From contig JAAFJY010000036.1 of NCBI GenBank assembly GCA_013299105.1, positions 1 to 64,000 on the forward strand: a stretch of DNA of 64,000 nt. Reading direction: 5' to 3'. Shown here in pieces: positions 50,974 through 59,819 of the stretch. The position numbers were made by a program, and so were the translations under genes. The notes under the pieces are model-generated. The model did not search any database. It was not told where the DNA came from and saw only the letters and a program-made list of their open reading frames with translations. This DNA is from Chitinophagales bacterium. Its GTDB lineage: Bacteria; Bacteroidota; Bacteroidia; Chitinophagales; Saprospiraceae. How positions within the stretch are numbered: the first letter of the stretch is position 1; each line of letters starts with the position of its first letter.

Positions 50974-52839
50974 ATGGGCCTCGCAGTGATCGACCTGATC
51001 ATCATTTTTGCTTACATCTTGTTCAGCGTCTTCTTAGGCGTTTGGATTTCTCGAAAAGCTTCCCCTCATTTGCGCGATTATTTCTTGGGCAACAATAGTC
51101 TGAAATGGTACTGGTTGGGATTCAGCAACAGTTCAGGTATGTTCGACATCAACGGGGCGGCCTGGCGGGTAGCTATGTTGATGGTCTATGGGATGCAAAG
51201 TGTATGGATTCCCTGGATCTGGCCAGTTTGGAACCAGGTATTCGTGATGGTTTTTTTAGCGGCCTGGATCCGGCGCAGTGGTGCCATGACGGGGGCGGAA
51301 TGGATCGGTTTTCGTTTCGGACAAGGTTTGGGTGCGCAATTGAGCCACATCATCGTGGTCCTGTTTGCGGTGTTGGCGGTAATTTCCAACATCGCTTATT
51401 TTTTCAAGGGCATTGGACCGTTTGCGGCCCAGCTTTTACCCTGGGATTTGAGCTTTTCCCTGGTGGGTTTTTCTTTCAGTTCGGCACAAGCTTATGCCAT
51501 TGTGATTTGCTTTTTGACCACGCTTTACACCATCAAAGGCGGTTTGTACAGCGTGGTTGCCACCGAGGTCATGCAGTATTTCCTCATGTTACTCAGCTGT
51601 ATTTTGATCGTCTTTTTTTGTGTAAAAACCGTTGATTTTGCTGAAATAACGGCCCTTTTACCCAAAGGTTGGTTTCGTTTCTGGCCGGAAAAACAAATCA
51701 GCATCGACTGGCAAAACAGCCTGCCTTATGCCAATACCCAAATGCTCAAAGACGGGTTCAAAGCCTTCAATGCCCTGGTAATGATGATGATTGCCAAAGG
51801 CGTGCTGGCGAGCCTCGCAGGCCCGCTGCCGGGTTTCGATATGCAGCGCGTGTTGAGCGCCCAAAGCCCCAAAGACGCATCCAAAATGGCCGCATTCACC
51901 ATCCTGGTTTTGTTCATTCCGCTGTATTTGATGGTGGGTGGGCTGACCATCCTGGCCTTCAAATTTGTGATGCCGATGCTGCAAAGCCAAGCTGAACCCA
52001 ATTTTGAAGAAGTGCTCAGTATCGTCATCAGCCAATACCTGCCGCTGGGGCTCAAGGGATTGATGATTGCGGGCTTGTTGGCGGCTTTCATGAGTACGTT
52101 CAGCGCTTTTGTCAACGTGGCTCCGGCCTACTTGATCAACGATTTTTACAAAAAATACTTCCACCGGGGCCAATCCGAAAAGCATTACGTCAACTGGAGT
52201 TACATCAGCTCAATCATCATTGTTATTGTAGGCATGATTGCAGGTTTGTTCGTAGAATCGCTCAACAGCATCACCGTTTGGATCACCTCGGCTCTGGCTG
52301 GGGGTTACGCTGCTGCCAATGTACTCAAGTGGATTTGGTGGCGCTTCAATGGTTGGGGCTATTTCTGCGGTATGGTGAGTGGCATGGCGGCTGCTGTATT
52401 TGCACCTGACATGTTGGTTTGGCTGGTCAACACCTTTTTTCCAGCTCATGCTGACATCGTAAAATCCGCCGCATCTCCACTTTATGGATTCTTCATCATT
52501 TTGCTGGTTTCTACAATTGGCTGTATCATTGGCTGCTTGTTGAGCTCGGTAGACTGGCAAACCACCAAGGATTTTTACCAAAAAACCAAACCTTGGGGCT
52601 TTTGGGGGCCAATCAAGGCAGCGGTGATGAAGGAACAAGCCGATTTTGAACCCAATAAGAATTTTTGGGCCGATTTTGTCAACGTTTTGGCAGGCATTTC
52701 CTGGCAAATGAGCATGGTCGCATTGCCCTTGTTCTTGGTGTTCCACCGCTGGCAGGATACTTTTTGGGCCTTGTTGGTTTTGGTGCTTACTACAATTTGG
52801 CTAAAATTGCGCTGGTACGATCGCTTGGCAGAAAGCTAA
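50974..52839 (+). CDS. Sodium:solute symporter (SSS family)
   Basis: 621 residues with about 13-14 membrane segments, the length and layout of SSS (SGLT-like) transporters. Starts with MGLAVIDLIIIFAYILFSVFLG (TM1), has GNNSLKWYWLGFSNSSGMFD as the family's Ser/Asn substrate/Na region, and IAGLLAAFMSTFSAFVN as the TM8 Na2-site wording. It should import a sugar or sialic acid with Na+. As first gene of the ROK-controlled operon with an AGE epimerase two genes down, an N-acetylated or plain hexose, or sialic acid, is the likely substrate. Confidence 0.92.
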   Translation: MGLAVIDLIIIFAYILFSVFLGVWISRKASPHLRDYFLGNNSLKWYWLGFSNSSGMFDINGAAWRVAMLMVYGMQSVWIPWIWPVWNQVFVMVFLAAWIRRSGAMTGAEWIGFRFGQGLGAQLSHIIVVLFAVLAVISNIAYFFKGIGPFAAQLLPWDLSFSLVGFSFSSAQAYAIVICFLTTLYTIKGGLYSVVATEVMQYFLMLLSCILIVFFCVKTVDFAEITALLPKGWFRFWPEKQISIDWQNSLPYANTQMLKDGFKAFNALVMMMIAKGVLASLAGPLPGFDMQRVLSAQSPKDASKMAAFTILVLFIPLYLMVGGLTILAFKFVMPMLQSQAEPNFEEVLSIVISQYLPLGLKGLMIAGLLAAFMSTFSAFVNVAPAYLINDFYKKYFHRGQSEKHYVNWSYISSIIIVIVGMIAGLFVESLNSITVWITSALAGGYAAANVLKWIWWRFNGWGYFCGMVSGMAAAVFAPDMLVWLVNTFFPAHADIVKSAASPLYGFFIILLVSTIGCIIGCLLSSVDWQTTKDFYQKTKPWGFWGPIKAAVMKEQADFEPNKNFWADFVNVLAGISWQMSMVALPLFLVFHRWQDTFWALLVLVLTTIWLKLRWYDRLAES

Positions 52840-52861
52840 GGGACAACGACGAGAACCCACA

Positions 52862-52895
52862 CTTTTCAACATTTCAACGCTTCAACATTTCAACG
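52862..52895 (+). repeat. TTCAAC tract (family B4)
   Basis: CTTTTCAACATTTCAACGC TTCAACATTTCAACG lies between the symporter stop (52839) and the next start (52905). Confidence 0.65.
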
Positions 52896-52904
52896 AAAAA
52901 CCAC

Positions 52905-53837
52905 ATGTTGCCCATCACAGGTACATTTTTGGATGAAATCTCACACGACATTCCGCACCAAAACTGGGGCAGGGTAGAGTGGGACCAGGATTTTGCCCAC
53001 ATGCGGGCCATTGGCATTGACACCGTGATCCTCATCCGCAGCGGGTATCGGCGTTTTTTGACCTATCCATCTGCTTATTTGCAAAGTCATTACGGCTGCT
53101 ATCAGCCGCCTGTGGATTTGGTGCAGATGTTCCTGGAGTTGGCCGAAAAATACAGCATGAGCTTTTACTTTGGCTTGTACGACAGCGGGAAATACTGGGA
53201 TACGGGTGATTTGCGCCACGAAATCGAGAGCAATCGCTTTGTGATTGACGAGGTTTGGAAAAACTACGGTCATTTTAGCAGTTTCAAAGGCTGGTACCTG
53301 AGCATGGAGATCAGCCGCCGCACCATTGGCGCAGTCGAGGCTTTTCGGACCCTGGGCCTACAATGCAAAGAGCTGAGTGGAGGCTTGCCAACCTTCATTT
53401 CTCCTTGGATCGACGGTAAAAAGGCCGTAATGGCGGTCTCAGATCAATTGACAAAAGAAGATGCTGTTTCGTTGGAGGTCCACGAGCGGGAATGGAGCGA
53501 GATTTTTTCCGGAGTGCAAGGCGCGGTTGATGCGGTGGCATTCCAGGATGGCCACATCGACTACTATGAACTCGATGATTTCTTTCGGGTAAACAAAATA
53601 ATGGCCGACCGTTACGGCTTAAAATGCTGGACCAACGCCGAGACTTTTGACCGCGACATGCCGATCAAGTTTTTGCCGATCAAATTTGAGAAACTGAAAC
53701 TAAAACTTGATGCTGCGGCCCGTGCTGGCTACGAAAAAGCCATCACCTTTGAATTCTCCCATTTTATGAGTCCCCAAAGTGCTTATTTGCAGGCGGGACA
53801 CTTGTACAATCGCTACCGCGAAAACCCGTCCCTTTAG
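52905..53837 (+). CDS. DUF4434-like TIM-barrel protein
   Basis: 310 residues from the ATG at 52905 (MLPITGTFLDEISHDIPHQN). The frame is open back to 52665 inside the symporter gene, but that stretch is not protein-like. The pattern TGTFLDEI...NWG...W..DF..MRAIGIDTVILIRSGY is the DUF4434 family opening, a TIM barrel related to glycosidases; PWIDGKK, QDGHIDYYELDDFF and KCWTNAETFD follow. Acidic residues in QDGHIDYYELDD and NAETFD could be catalytic. No signal peptide is seen, so it would act in the cytoplasm on the imported sugar. Reaction unknown. Confidence 0.78.
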   Translation: MLPITGTFLDEISHDIPHQNWGRVEWDQDFAHMRAIGIDTVILIRSGYRRFLTYPSAYLQSHYGCYQPPVDLVQMFLELAEKYSMSFYFGLYDSGKYWDTGDLRHEIESNRFVIDEVWKNYGHFSSFKGWYLSMEISRRTIGAVEAFRTLGLQCKELSGGLPTFISPWIDGKKAVMAVSDQLTKEDAVSLEVHEREWSEIFSGVQGAVDAVAFQDGHIDYYELDDFFRVNKIMADRYGLKCWTNAETFDRDMPIKFLPIKFEKLKLKLDAAARAGYEKAITFEFSHFMSPQSAYLQAGHLYNRYRENPSL

Positions 53838-53867
53838 TCTTTTTCCCGAAACTATAAACAAACGATC

Positions 53868-55022
53868 ATGAAACAGTATGCAGAACTCTACCGAAACGAA
53901 CTGCTCGAAAATGTCATCCCTTTTTGGCTAAAACACAGCCGAGATGAGGAAAATGGGGGCTATTTCACCTGCTTGGACCGCTATGGCAAGGTTTTCGACC
54001 ATGACAAGTTCATGTGGCTGCAAGGGCGGGAAGTTTGGTGTTTCAGCATGTTGTACGACAAGGTCGAAAAGCGACCAGAATGGCTGGATATGGCCACCCA
54101 CGGGGCAAAATTCATGGAAAAATACGGCCGTGATGCCGAAGGCAACTGGTATTTCAGCACCACCGCCGAGGGACGCCCCTTGGTCCAACCTTACAATATT
54201 TTCAGCGATTGTTTTGCGGTGATGGCTTTCGCTGCTTTGGATAAGGTAAGCCCTAACGATGTTTATCGCAAGATCGCCGCCGATACTTTTGCTAACATCC
54301 TGCGCAGGCAAAACGACTGGAAAGGCACCTACAGCAAGGCTTACCCTAGCACCCGCCCCTTGAAGAACTTTTCCCTGCCGATGATCCTTTGCAACCTCAG
54401 CCTGGAGGCCGAGCACATTCTGGGTAGCCACAAAGTCGATGAATTCATCCCCACGGTGATTCACGAGGTAATGGAAGTGTTTTATCAGTCGGATACAGGC
54501 TTGATTTTGGAAAATGTACAACCCGACGGCAGCTTTTCCGATTCTTTTGAAGGCCGTTTGCTCAATCCGGGTCACACCATCGAGGCCATGTGGTTTGTGA
54601 TGGACCTGGGCCGTCGCATCGGCGATGAAGCTTTGGTCAAACGCGCCGTGGACATCATGCTGCGCACCCTAGAGCACGGCTGGGACAAACAATACGGCGG
54701 TATTTTCTACTTCTTGGACTACCACGGCCACCCGCCCCAACAACTGGAATGGGACCAAAAACTGTGGTGGGTACACGTTGAATCCCTGGTAGCCCTGGCG
54801 CGGGGCTACGTCTATACGGGCGACGAACGCTGCAAAACTTGGTTTGAAACCCTGCACGAATACACTTGGCAGCATTTCAAAGACCCCGAATACAACGAAT
54901 GGTTTGGTTACCTCAATCGCCGGGGAGAAGTGCTTTTACCCCTGAAAGGAGGGAAGTGGAAGGGCTGTTTTCATGTGCCGAGGGCTTTGTACCAGGTTTG
55001 GAAGAGTTTGGAGGGAGTTTAG
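53868..55022 (+). CDS. N-acylglucosamine 2-epimerase family protein (AGE)
   Basis: 384 residues forming an (alpha/alpha)6 barrel. Typical stretches: NGGYFTCLDRYGKVFDHDKF, WLQGREVWCFSMLYDKV, RLLNPGHTIEAMWFVMDLG, WWVHVESLVALARGY, GCFHVPRALYQVW. Conserved His in LNPGHTIE and GCFHVPR are the family's catalytic His pair. AGE-type enzymes interconvert GlcNAc and ManNAc or glucose/mannose/cellobiose at C2. Its place in an operon with an SSS transporter and a ROK regulator points to amino-sugar, sialic acid or beta-mannan use. Ends at a repeat of family A. Confidence 0.9.
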   Translation: MKQYAELYRNELLENVIPFWLKHSRDEENGGYFTCLDRYGKVFDHDKFMWLQGREVWCFSMLYDKVEKRPEWLDMATHGAKFMEKYGRDAEGNWYFSTTAEGRPLVQPYNIFSDCFAVMAFAALDKVSPNDVYRKIAADTFANILRRQNDWKGTYSKAYPSTRPLKNFSLPMILCNLSLEAEHILGSHKVDEFIPTVIHEVMEVFYQSDTGLILENVQPDGSFSDSFEGRLLNPGHTIEAMWFVMDLGRRIGDEALVKRAVDIMLRTLEHGWDKQYGGIFYFLDYHGHPPQQLEWDQKLWWVHVESLVALARGYVYTGDERCKTWFETLHEYTWQHFKDPEYNEWFGYLNRRGEVLLPLKGGKWKGCFHVPRALYQVWKSLEGV

Positions 55023-55023
55023 T

Positions 55024-55140
55024 GTTTAGTAAACATACGATAGACGACATACAATAGACGATATATGATTTATTGGGCTCGCTAGGGAGATTTGTCGGGG
55101 TGGGAGGGGGAATACGGTTTTCCGTTTTGGGTTTGTTAAA
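55024..55140 (-). repeat. Dispersed repeat, family A copy 3
   Basis: Read on the minus strand: CCAAAACGGAAAACCGTATT, CTCCCTAGCGAGCCCAATAA, ATCATATATCGTCTATTGTA, TGTCGTCTATCGTATG. It starts one base after the epimerase stop. It shares the CGGAAAACCG hairpin and the following block with copy 4 at 56232-56365. Confidence 0.7.
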
Positions 55141-55275
55141 ATGCCGACTTGGCAACGAAAACGGATACTACGTCTATTCTTTGAGTTCATAGTTGATTGA
55201 GTGAAACAAGTGTTTTGCAAAACTAGCATTGATCAAATTACTTGGTCAGCTGTTTTGTCAAAGAACCACCATTTC

Positions 55276-55986
55276 TTACTGTTTGATCACATTGATCTCA
55301 TAAAGATTGCTGTCAACCCGCGTAACAACTTCTTTAAAGATACCATTTTTCAGGATGCTGAAATAGCCTTCTTTGATGTTGTATTGAGTGGTGTCGTGCG
55401 TTCCATTGCTGAGAAAGCTTTCGCCCCAAATGTGCGAAGATAGATACCGATACTGGTCTACTTTTTTTACAAAAGGATCAACAAAATCACCAGCGTCGCC
55501 ACATGAACTAAAGGCATTGTGGAATGCAATAGCTTTTTTATCTCCCCCAATAGAAGCCAATAGAACACTTTGACACCAAGATTCCTGATAGTTCAAGAAA
55601 ATCAGCACCTTGGGCATGTCTGTTGAGGTTTTGAGACTGCCAAGCAGAAAGACTTCATCAAAAAGAATGGCACTTTCGGCCATATTGGGCGTTTGAATTT
55701 TGTCTTTTCCCAAATCAACCTTTAATAGGTGCTCTTTATATAGGTAGGCTGAATCTAAACGAGAAAGAATGAACTCCAGGTCTTCAACATCCCGATACCT
55801 AAAATAAGGCGCAAGCACCTCAAAATCTATCTTATCAACGCTCAGTGGAAGCACATACTCTTTTTGGCTTGAATCGACCACTTCAGCTTGGGTTTCTTCT
55901 GCCAGCGCAGCCCAATCGGTTCTTTTGTTGGAATTGCAAGCCCAAAGCACGGCTAGAAAGCCAAGAATTAAGTAATTTTTCATCAT
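55276..55986 (-). CDS. Lipoprotein of unknown function
   Basis: 236 residues from the double start at 55986/55983 (MMKNYLILGFLAVLWAC). Lipobox LWAC gives the lipidated Cys, followed by NSNKRTDWAALAEETQAE. The mature protein is polar with alternating strands (VLPLSVDKIDFEVLAPYFRY, AYLYKEHLLKVDLGKDKI, PKVLIFLNYQESWCQSVLLA). I recognise no family. An upstream in-frame stretch to 56052 has no lipoprotein character and begins before the promoter -7 box at 56013-56006. Slightly AT-richer than its neighbours. Confidence 0.72.
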   Translation of the reverse strand: MMKNYLILGFLAVLWACNSNKRTDWAALAEETQAEVVDSSQKEYVLPLSVDKIDFEVLAPYFRYRDVEDLEFILSRLDSAYLYKEHLLKVDLGKDKIQTPNMAESAILFDEVFLLGSLKTSTDMPKVLIFLNYQESWCQSVLLASIGGDKKAIAFHNAFSSCGDAGDFVDPFVKKVDQYRYLSSHIWGESFLSNGTHDTTQYNIKEGYFSILKNGIFKEVVTRVDSNLYEINVIKQ

Positions 55987-56005
55987 TGAGGTCAGGTTTT
56001 GCCAA

Positions 56006-56013
56006 CAAAGATA
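56006..56013 (-). promoter_or_regulatory. -7 box for the lipoprotein gene
   Basis: TATCTTTG on the minus strand, 19 bases before the first ATG. It fixes the start at 55986/55983. Confidence 0.5.
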
Positions 56014-56053
56014 AGCCCGCTTGGAATGTCGCGCTTTACAAGTTTTGGCCAAT

Positions 56054-56093
56054 AAAAAACCTCTTTGAACGGATCAGTCCAAAGAGGTTTTTT
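56054..56093. terminator. Bidirectional terminator
   Basis: AACCTCTTTG (56058-56067) pairs with CAAAGAGGTT (56080-56089), ten pairs, flanked by A-run and T-run on both sides. On the minus strand it is the terminator of the M20 amidohydrolase gene, about 280 bases after its stop. Confidence 0.85.
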
Positions 56094-56231
56094 CAACACT
56101 AAAGCTAAGATGCAGCTGATGGATAGATGCAAGATGTGAATGTGTGGGCTTCGGTTGTCCCCGGACTGAAGTCCAGGGTTACACGATGCAGAATGTGTTT
56201 ACGGTTTTAGATTTGGCTCCCAAATACGCAT

Positions 56232-56365
56232 CCAAATCCAAATCGGAAAACCGAATTCCTCCTCAAACACAGGACTTTCCAGCGAGCCCCCAAATCATAT
56301 ATCGTATATCATCTATCGTCTATTGTATGTTAAAAAGTCCAACATACCCAGAACGCGGATAAATT
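56232..56365 (+). repeat. Dispersed repeat, family A copy 4
   Basis: CCAAATCGGAAAACCGAATT, CTTTCCAGCGAGCCCCCAAA, TCATATATCGTATATCATCT, ATCGTCTATTGTATGT, ending AACGCGGATAAATTCC at the M20 stop codon. The order of blocks matches copies 1, 2 and 3. Confidence 0.7.
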
Positions 56366-56369
56366 CCAC

Positions 56370-57671
56370 TTACTTCAGCGCTCCCTCCCGCAAGTAATCC
56401 AGCGCCATGTTGCAATGCAGCCGCACGCCTAGTTTCAAGCCGCTTTCGTCGATGTAAAAGTCAGGTGTGTGGTGCGGCGGCGCGGTTTTGGGGTCCTGGC
56501 CTTTTTTCATGCCGCCCAGGAACATGAACACGCCGGGCACTTCATTGGCGAAGAAAGAAAAGTCTTCTGCGCCCATGATGGGTTTGGTCACGATCACGTT
56601 GTCTTCGCCTGCTACCCGCTTGAGGGTGGGCCCCATGCGCTGGGTAAGGGCTGGGTTGTTGGCGGTGATGGGTACGTGTTTTACTACTTCTACTTCGGCA
56701 GTAGCGCCAGCCGATTCGGCGATGTTTACGGCGGTGGTTTTCATGCGGGCGTGTACTTCGTCCTGCATTTTGGGGTCGAGGCAGCGGATGGTCCCTTCGA
56801 GTTCCACTTCTTCAGGGATGATGTTGTTGCGCACCCCGCCGCTGATTTTACCCACACTGATCACCACTGGAGCCTCGCTGATATCCACCTGACGGCTCAC
56901 GATGTTTTGCAAGCCCAAGATGATCTGAGCCGAAACCGTTACCGGGTCAATGCCGCCCCAAGGCATCGAGCCGTGGGTTTGTTTGCCTTTTACCTTGATC
57001 ACAAAACGGTCGGCAGAGGCCTGCAAGCTGCCCGCTTTGAGGCGCACCGTGCCTACTTCGTTGGCCGAGCCAATGTGGATGCCAAATACGGCAGATACCC
57101 CGTGTCTTTTCAAAACGCCTTCTTCTACCATCAGTTTGGCACCGCCTTTTTCTCCTGGAGGAGCGCCCTCTTCAGCGGGTTGGAAGAGGAAAATTACGGT
57201 CCCAGGCAGGTCCTTTTTCATACCCGCCAATACGCTGGCTGCACCCATCAGCATAGCCACATGGGTGTCGTGTCCACAAGCGTGCATCACGCCTACTTGC
57301 TCGCCGCGGTAGTCACTTTTTACCTTTGAAGCAAAAGGCAGGTTTACCCGTTCTACCACGGGCAGGGCGTCCATGTCGGCGCGCAATGCCACCACTGGGC
57401 CTGGCTTGTCGCCTTTCAAAATACCCACAACCCCGGTGAGGGCCACTTTGGTTTCCACAGCAATACCCAGGCTTTTCAAGTGGGCGGCCACTTTTTCAGC
57501 GGTTTTGAACTCGCGGTTGCTCAACTCAGGATTTTGGTGGATGTCCCTGCGCCAAGTAATCACTTGTTGTTCGATGGCATCGGCTTGCTTGTCGATGAGC
57601 GCATACAGGTTGGTTTGGGCCAAAAGTGCGAATGGACTGCCCAAAGCAAGTGTTAACAATAGTTTTTTCAT
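56370..57671 (-). CDS. M20D amidohydrolase (N-acyl amino acid / hippurate hydrolase type), secreted
   Basis: 433 residues. Signal peptide MKKLLLTLALGSPFALLA then a long helix. M20D metal site: DIHQNPELSNREF (first), MHACGHDTHVAMLMG, PAEEGAPPGEKGGA with the catalytic Glu, and HHTPDFYIDE with the last His. A dimerisation domain lies at about 215-335. These enzymes cleave N-acyl or N-benzoyl amino acids, or auxin-type conjugates. Export suggests it acts in the periplasm on peptides or acylated amino acids. Transcribed in the same direction as the next dipeptidase but separated by about 150 bases and a TTCAAC tract. Confidence 0.9.
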   Translation of the reverse strand: MKKLLLTLALGSPFALLAQTNLYALIDKQADAIEQQVITWRRDIHQNPELSNREFKTAEKVAAHLKSLGIAVETKVALTGVVGILKGDKPGPVVALRADMDALPVVERVNLPFASKVKSDYRGEQVGVMHACGHDTHVAMLMGAASVLAGMKKDLPGTVIFLFQPAEEGAPPGEKGGAKLMVEEGVLKRHGVSAVFGIHIGSANEVGTVRLKAGSLQASADRFVIKVKGKQTHGSMPWGGIDPVTVSAQIILGLQNIVSRQVDISEAPVVISVGKISGGVRNNIIPEEVELEGTIRCLDPKMQDEVHARMKTTAVNIAESAGATAEVEVVKHVPITANNPALTQRMGPTLKRVAGEDNVIVTKPIMGAEDFSFFANEVPGVFMFLGGMKKGQDPKTAPPHHTPDFYIDESGLKLGVRLHCNMALDYLREGALK

Positions 57672-57779
57672 GTCCAGATCCGATAAGTTTAGGAAAAAAT
57701 GTCTTGAACCGGGTTTGAAATGGCCAAATTAGAAAAGCTTGATTACTGATGAAAGCCCTGGAATACCCAAAGCGTCCCA

Positions 57780-57816
57780 TCTTTTCAACCCTTCAACATT
57801 TCAACATTTCAACCAA
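57780..57816 (+). repeat. TTCAAC tract (family B5)
   Basis: CTTTTCAACCCTTCAACATT followed by TCAACATTTCAACCAACCC, touching the stop codon of the dipeptidase gene at 57819. Confidence 0.65.
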
Positions 57817-57818
57817 CC

Positions 57819-59204
57819 CTACTTCAACTTCGTGTAGTTTTGGAAAAAATAAGGAATGGTTTCGATGCCTTTGTAGTAGTTGAACAGGCCATAATGCTCA
57901 TTTGGCGAGTGGATGCTGTCGCTGTCGAGTCCAAAGCCCATCAGCACAGTTTTTACCCCTAACACCTGCTCGAACAAAGCCACGATCGGGATGCTGCCCC
58001 CGCCGCGTTGGGGAATGGGGTCTTTGCCAAAAGTAGTTTTCATGGCTTCGGCGGCTGCTTGGTATTCTGGTGTGTCGGTGGGGGTCACTACGGGGAGCCC
58101 ACCATGGTGCGCGTGTACTTCCACCTGAACCGAAGGCGGCGCAATGGCTTTGAAATGACGGGCAAAAAGCTCGGTGATTTTATCGGGGTCTTGGTTGGGC
58201 ACCAGGCGCATGCTGATTTTGGCAAAAGCCTTGGAAGGCAAAACTGTTTTGGCCCCTTCGCCAGTATAGCCGCCCCAAATGCCGTTCACGTCCAGGGTTG
58301 GGCGAATGGAGGTGCGTTCCAAGGTGGTAAAACCCGCTTCGCCGTGGATGGAGGCGATCCCTAAGTCGTTCAAATAGGCTTTTTCGCTGAAGGGTGCCTC
58401 GTTCATCGCGCTGCGTTCCTGGGTGTCCACTTCCAGCACATCGGCATAAAAGCCTGGGATGGTGATGTGGTTGTTTTCGTCCTGCATTGAGGCGATCATC
58501 TTGCTCAAGATGTTGATCGGGTTGGCTACCGCCCCTCCATACACGCCGGAATGCAAGTCGCGGTTGGGTCCAGTGACGGCCACTTCCACGTAGCTCAAGC
58601 CACGCAAGCCTATGGTAATTGAGGGCGTATCGTTGGCAATGATGCCCGTATCGGATACCAGGATCACGTCACAACCCAATCTTTCTTTATTGGCCTTGAG
58701 GAAAGTGCCGAGATTCACAGAGCCTACTTCTTCTTCGCCTTCGATCATGAATTTGACGTTGCAAGGCAGTTCTCCGCTGGCCAACATCGCCTCAAATGCC
58801 TTGAGGTGCATGTAAAATTGCCCCTTGTCGTCGGCTGAACCGCGGGCGAAAATCGCACCATCGGGGTGCAAGTCAGTGGTTTTGATCACGGGATCAAATG
58901 GCCCAGAGGTCCACAAGTCCAGCGGGTCAGCAGGCTGCACGTCGTAGTGACCGTAAACCAAAACGGTGGGCTTGGTCGGGTCGATGAGTTTTTCGCCATA
59001 AACAATCGGATGGCCAGCCGTTGGCACCACTTCTACCTTGTCGGCACCTGCCTGGCGCAGTTTTTCGGCCACAAAATCGGCATTGCGGCTCACTTCTTCT
59101 TTGTACTTCGGATCTGCGCTGATCGATGCAATGCGCAGCATATCAAGCAGTTCATCCAAAAATCGCTGCTTGTTGGCTTGAATATAAGCTTGGGTCTTTT
59201 GCAT
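57819..59204 (-). CDS. M20 family dipeptidase (CNDP/PepV-like)
   Basis: 461 residues, no signal peptide. Metal-binding and catalytic motifs of the M20 family: VYGHYDVQPADPLDLW, ARGSADDKGQFYMHLKA, MIEGEEEVGS with the catalytic Glu pair, SDTG and GFGLDSDSIHSPNEHYGL at the end. The large inserted lid domain (about 210-360) is that of carnosinase/cytosolic nonspecific dipeptidases. Probably an intracellular di-zinc dipeptidase. Confidence 0.92.
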   Translation of the reverse strand: MQKTQAYIQANKQRFLDELLDMLRIASISADPKYKEEVSRNADFVAEKLRQAGADKVEVVPTAGHPIVYGEKLIDPTKPTVLVYGHYDVQPADPLDLWTSGPFDPVIKTTDLHPDGAIFARGSADDKGQFYMHLKAFEAMLASGELPCNVKFMIEGEEEVGSVNLGTFLKANKERLGCDVILVSDTGIIANDTPSITIGLRGLSYVEVAVTGPNRDLHSGVYGGAVANPINILSKMIASMQDENNHITIPGFYADVLEVDTQERSAMNEAPFSEKAYLNDLGIASIHGEAGFTTLERTSIRPTLDVNGIWGGYTGEGAKTVLPSKAFAKISMRLVPNQDPDKITELFARHFKAIAPPSVQVEVHAHHGGLPVVTPTDTPEYQAAAEAMKTTFGKDPIPQRGGGSIPIVALFEQVLGVKTVLMGFGLDSDSIHSPNEHYGLFNYYKGIETIPYFFQNYTKLK

Positions 59205-59379
59205 ATCATTCAGTTAGGGAGCGTAAAAAATAAAGTAAACGGATTTGGGTTTAGTGAAAAAAGATAAACAACTGACTGAAAGGAAGTTGTGTTCTTTTTT
59301 TGCTAAACCTCAAAAGCAAATTTGTTTACTTTATTTTAGCTCAAATACTTAGGAGCCCGGAAGATAGGCAAAAGATCAT

Positions 59380-59430
59380 TGTAGTTGAAAAGTTGAAGGG
59401 TTGAAATGTTGAAAAGTTGAGGAATTGAGA
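59380..59430 (-). repeat. TTCAAC tract (family B7)
   Basis: On the minus strand units of CAACTTTTCAACATTTCAACC. Almost identical to tract B6 (31053-31087). It abuts the stop of the VOC gene at 59437. Confidence 0.65.
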
Positions 59431-59436
59431 AGGTGC

Positions 59437-59811
59437 CTAATCCAACCTCCAAGGTGGATCCTTGCGGTTTTTTCCAGCATAGAACAAAATCAATTGGTTC
59501 CCATCCGGGTCGGGCAAGTGGGCTTCGCGCCAGAGCCAGGCCTGGTCCACAGGTTCCAGCGTAAAAACAATGCCTTTGGCTTGGAGCTCACTCACGCGCT
59601 CATCCAAATTTTCACATTCAAAATAAACGACTACACCCGCTTGAATTGGCGCATCGCTCAGGTGCAGCGAAAACGTAGCATCGCCCTCTGGACACAAAAA
59701 GCGGGCGTACCTGGGTTGGGCTTCAACGATCAGCTTTAGGCCCAGGTTTTTGTAAAAAGCGATGCTGCGGGTGAGGTTGGTACAGGGGACGGTGACTTGG
59801 TTGAGGTTCAT
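59437..59811 (-). CDS. VOC family protein (glyoxalase/dioxygenase fold)
   Basis: 124 residues, one pair of beta-alpha-beta-beta-beta modules. MNLNQVTVPCTNLTRSIAFYKNLG starts with the usual 'V.V.DL..S..FY...LG', then FECENLDERVSELQAKGI, and LPDPDGNQLILFYAGK with the metal-binding Glu/His region replaced by PDG-N-Q-L. No substrate can be named. Starts eight bases after the permease stop at 59820 and is probably in its operon. Confidence 0.85.
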   Translation of the reverse strand: MNLNQVTVPCTNLTRSIAFYKNLGLKLIVEAQPRYARFLCPEGDATFSLHLSDAPIQAGVVVYFECENLDERVSELQAKGIVFTLEPVDQAWLWREAHLPDPDGNQLILFYAGKNRKDPPWRLD

Positions 59812-59819
59812 GTTGATTC

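Noticed and set aside
52862-52895. TTCAAC tracts considered as a CRISPR array
   Set aside because: Units are 8-9 bases with no regular spacers; no cas gene in the window.
56469-57329. 286-codon plus-strand frame
   Set aside because: Antisense to the M20 amidohydrolase.
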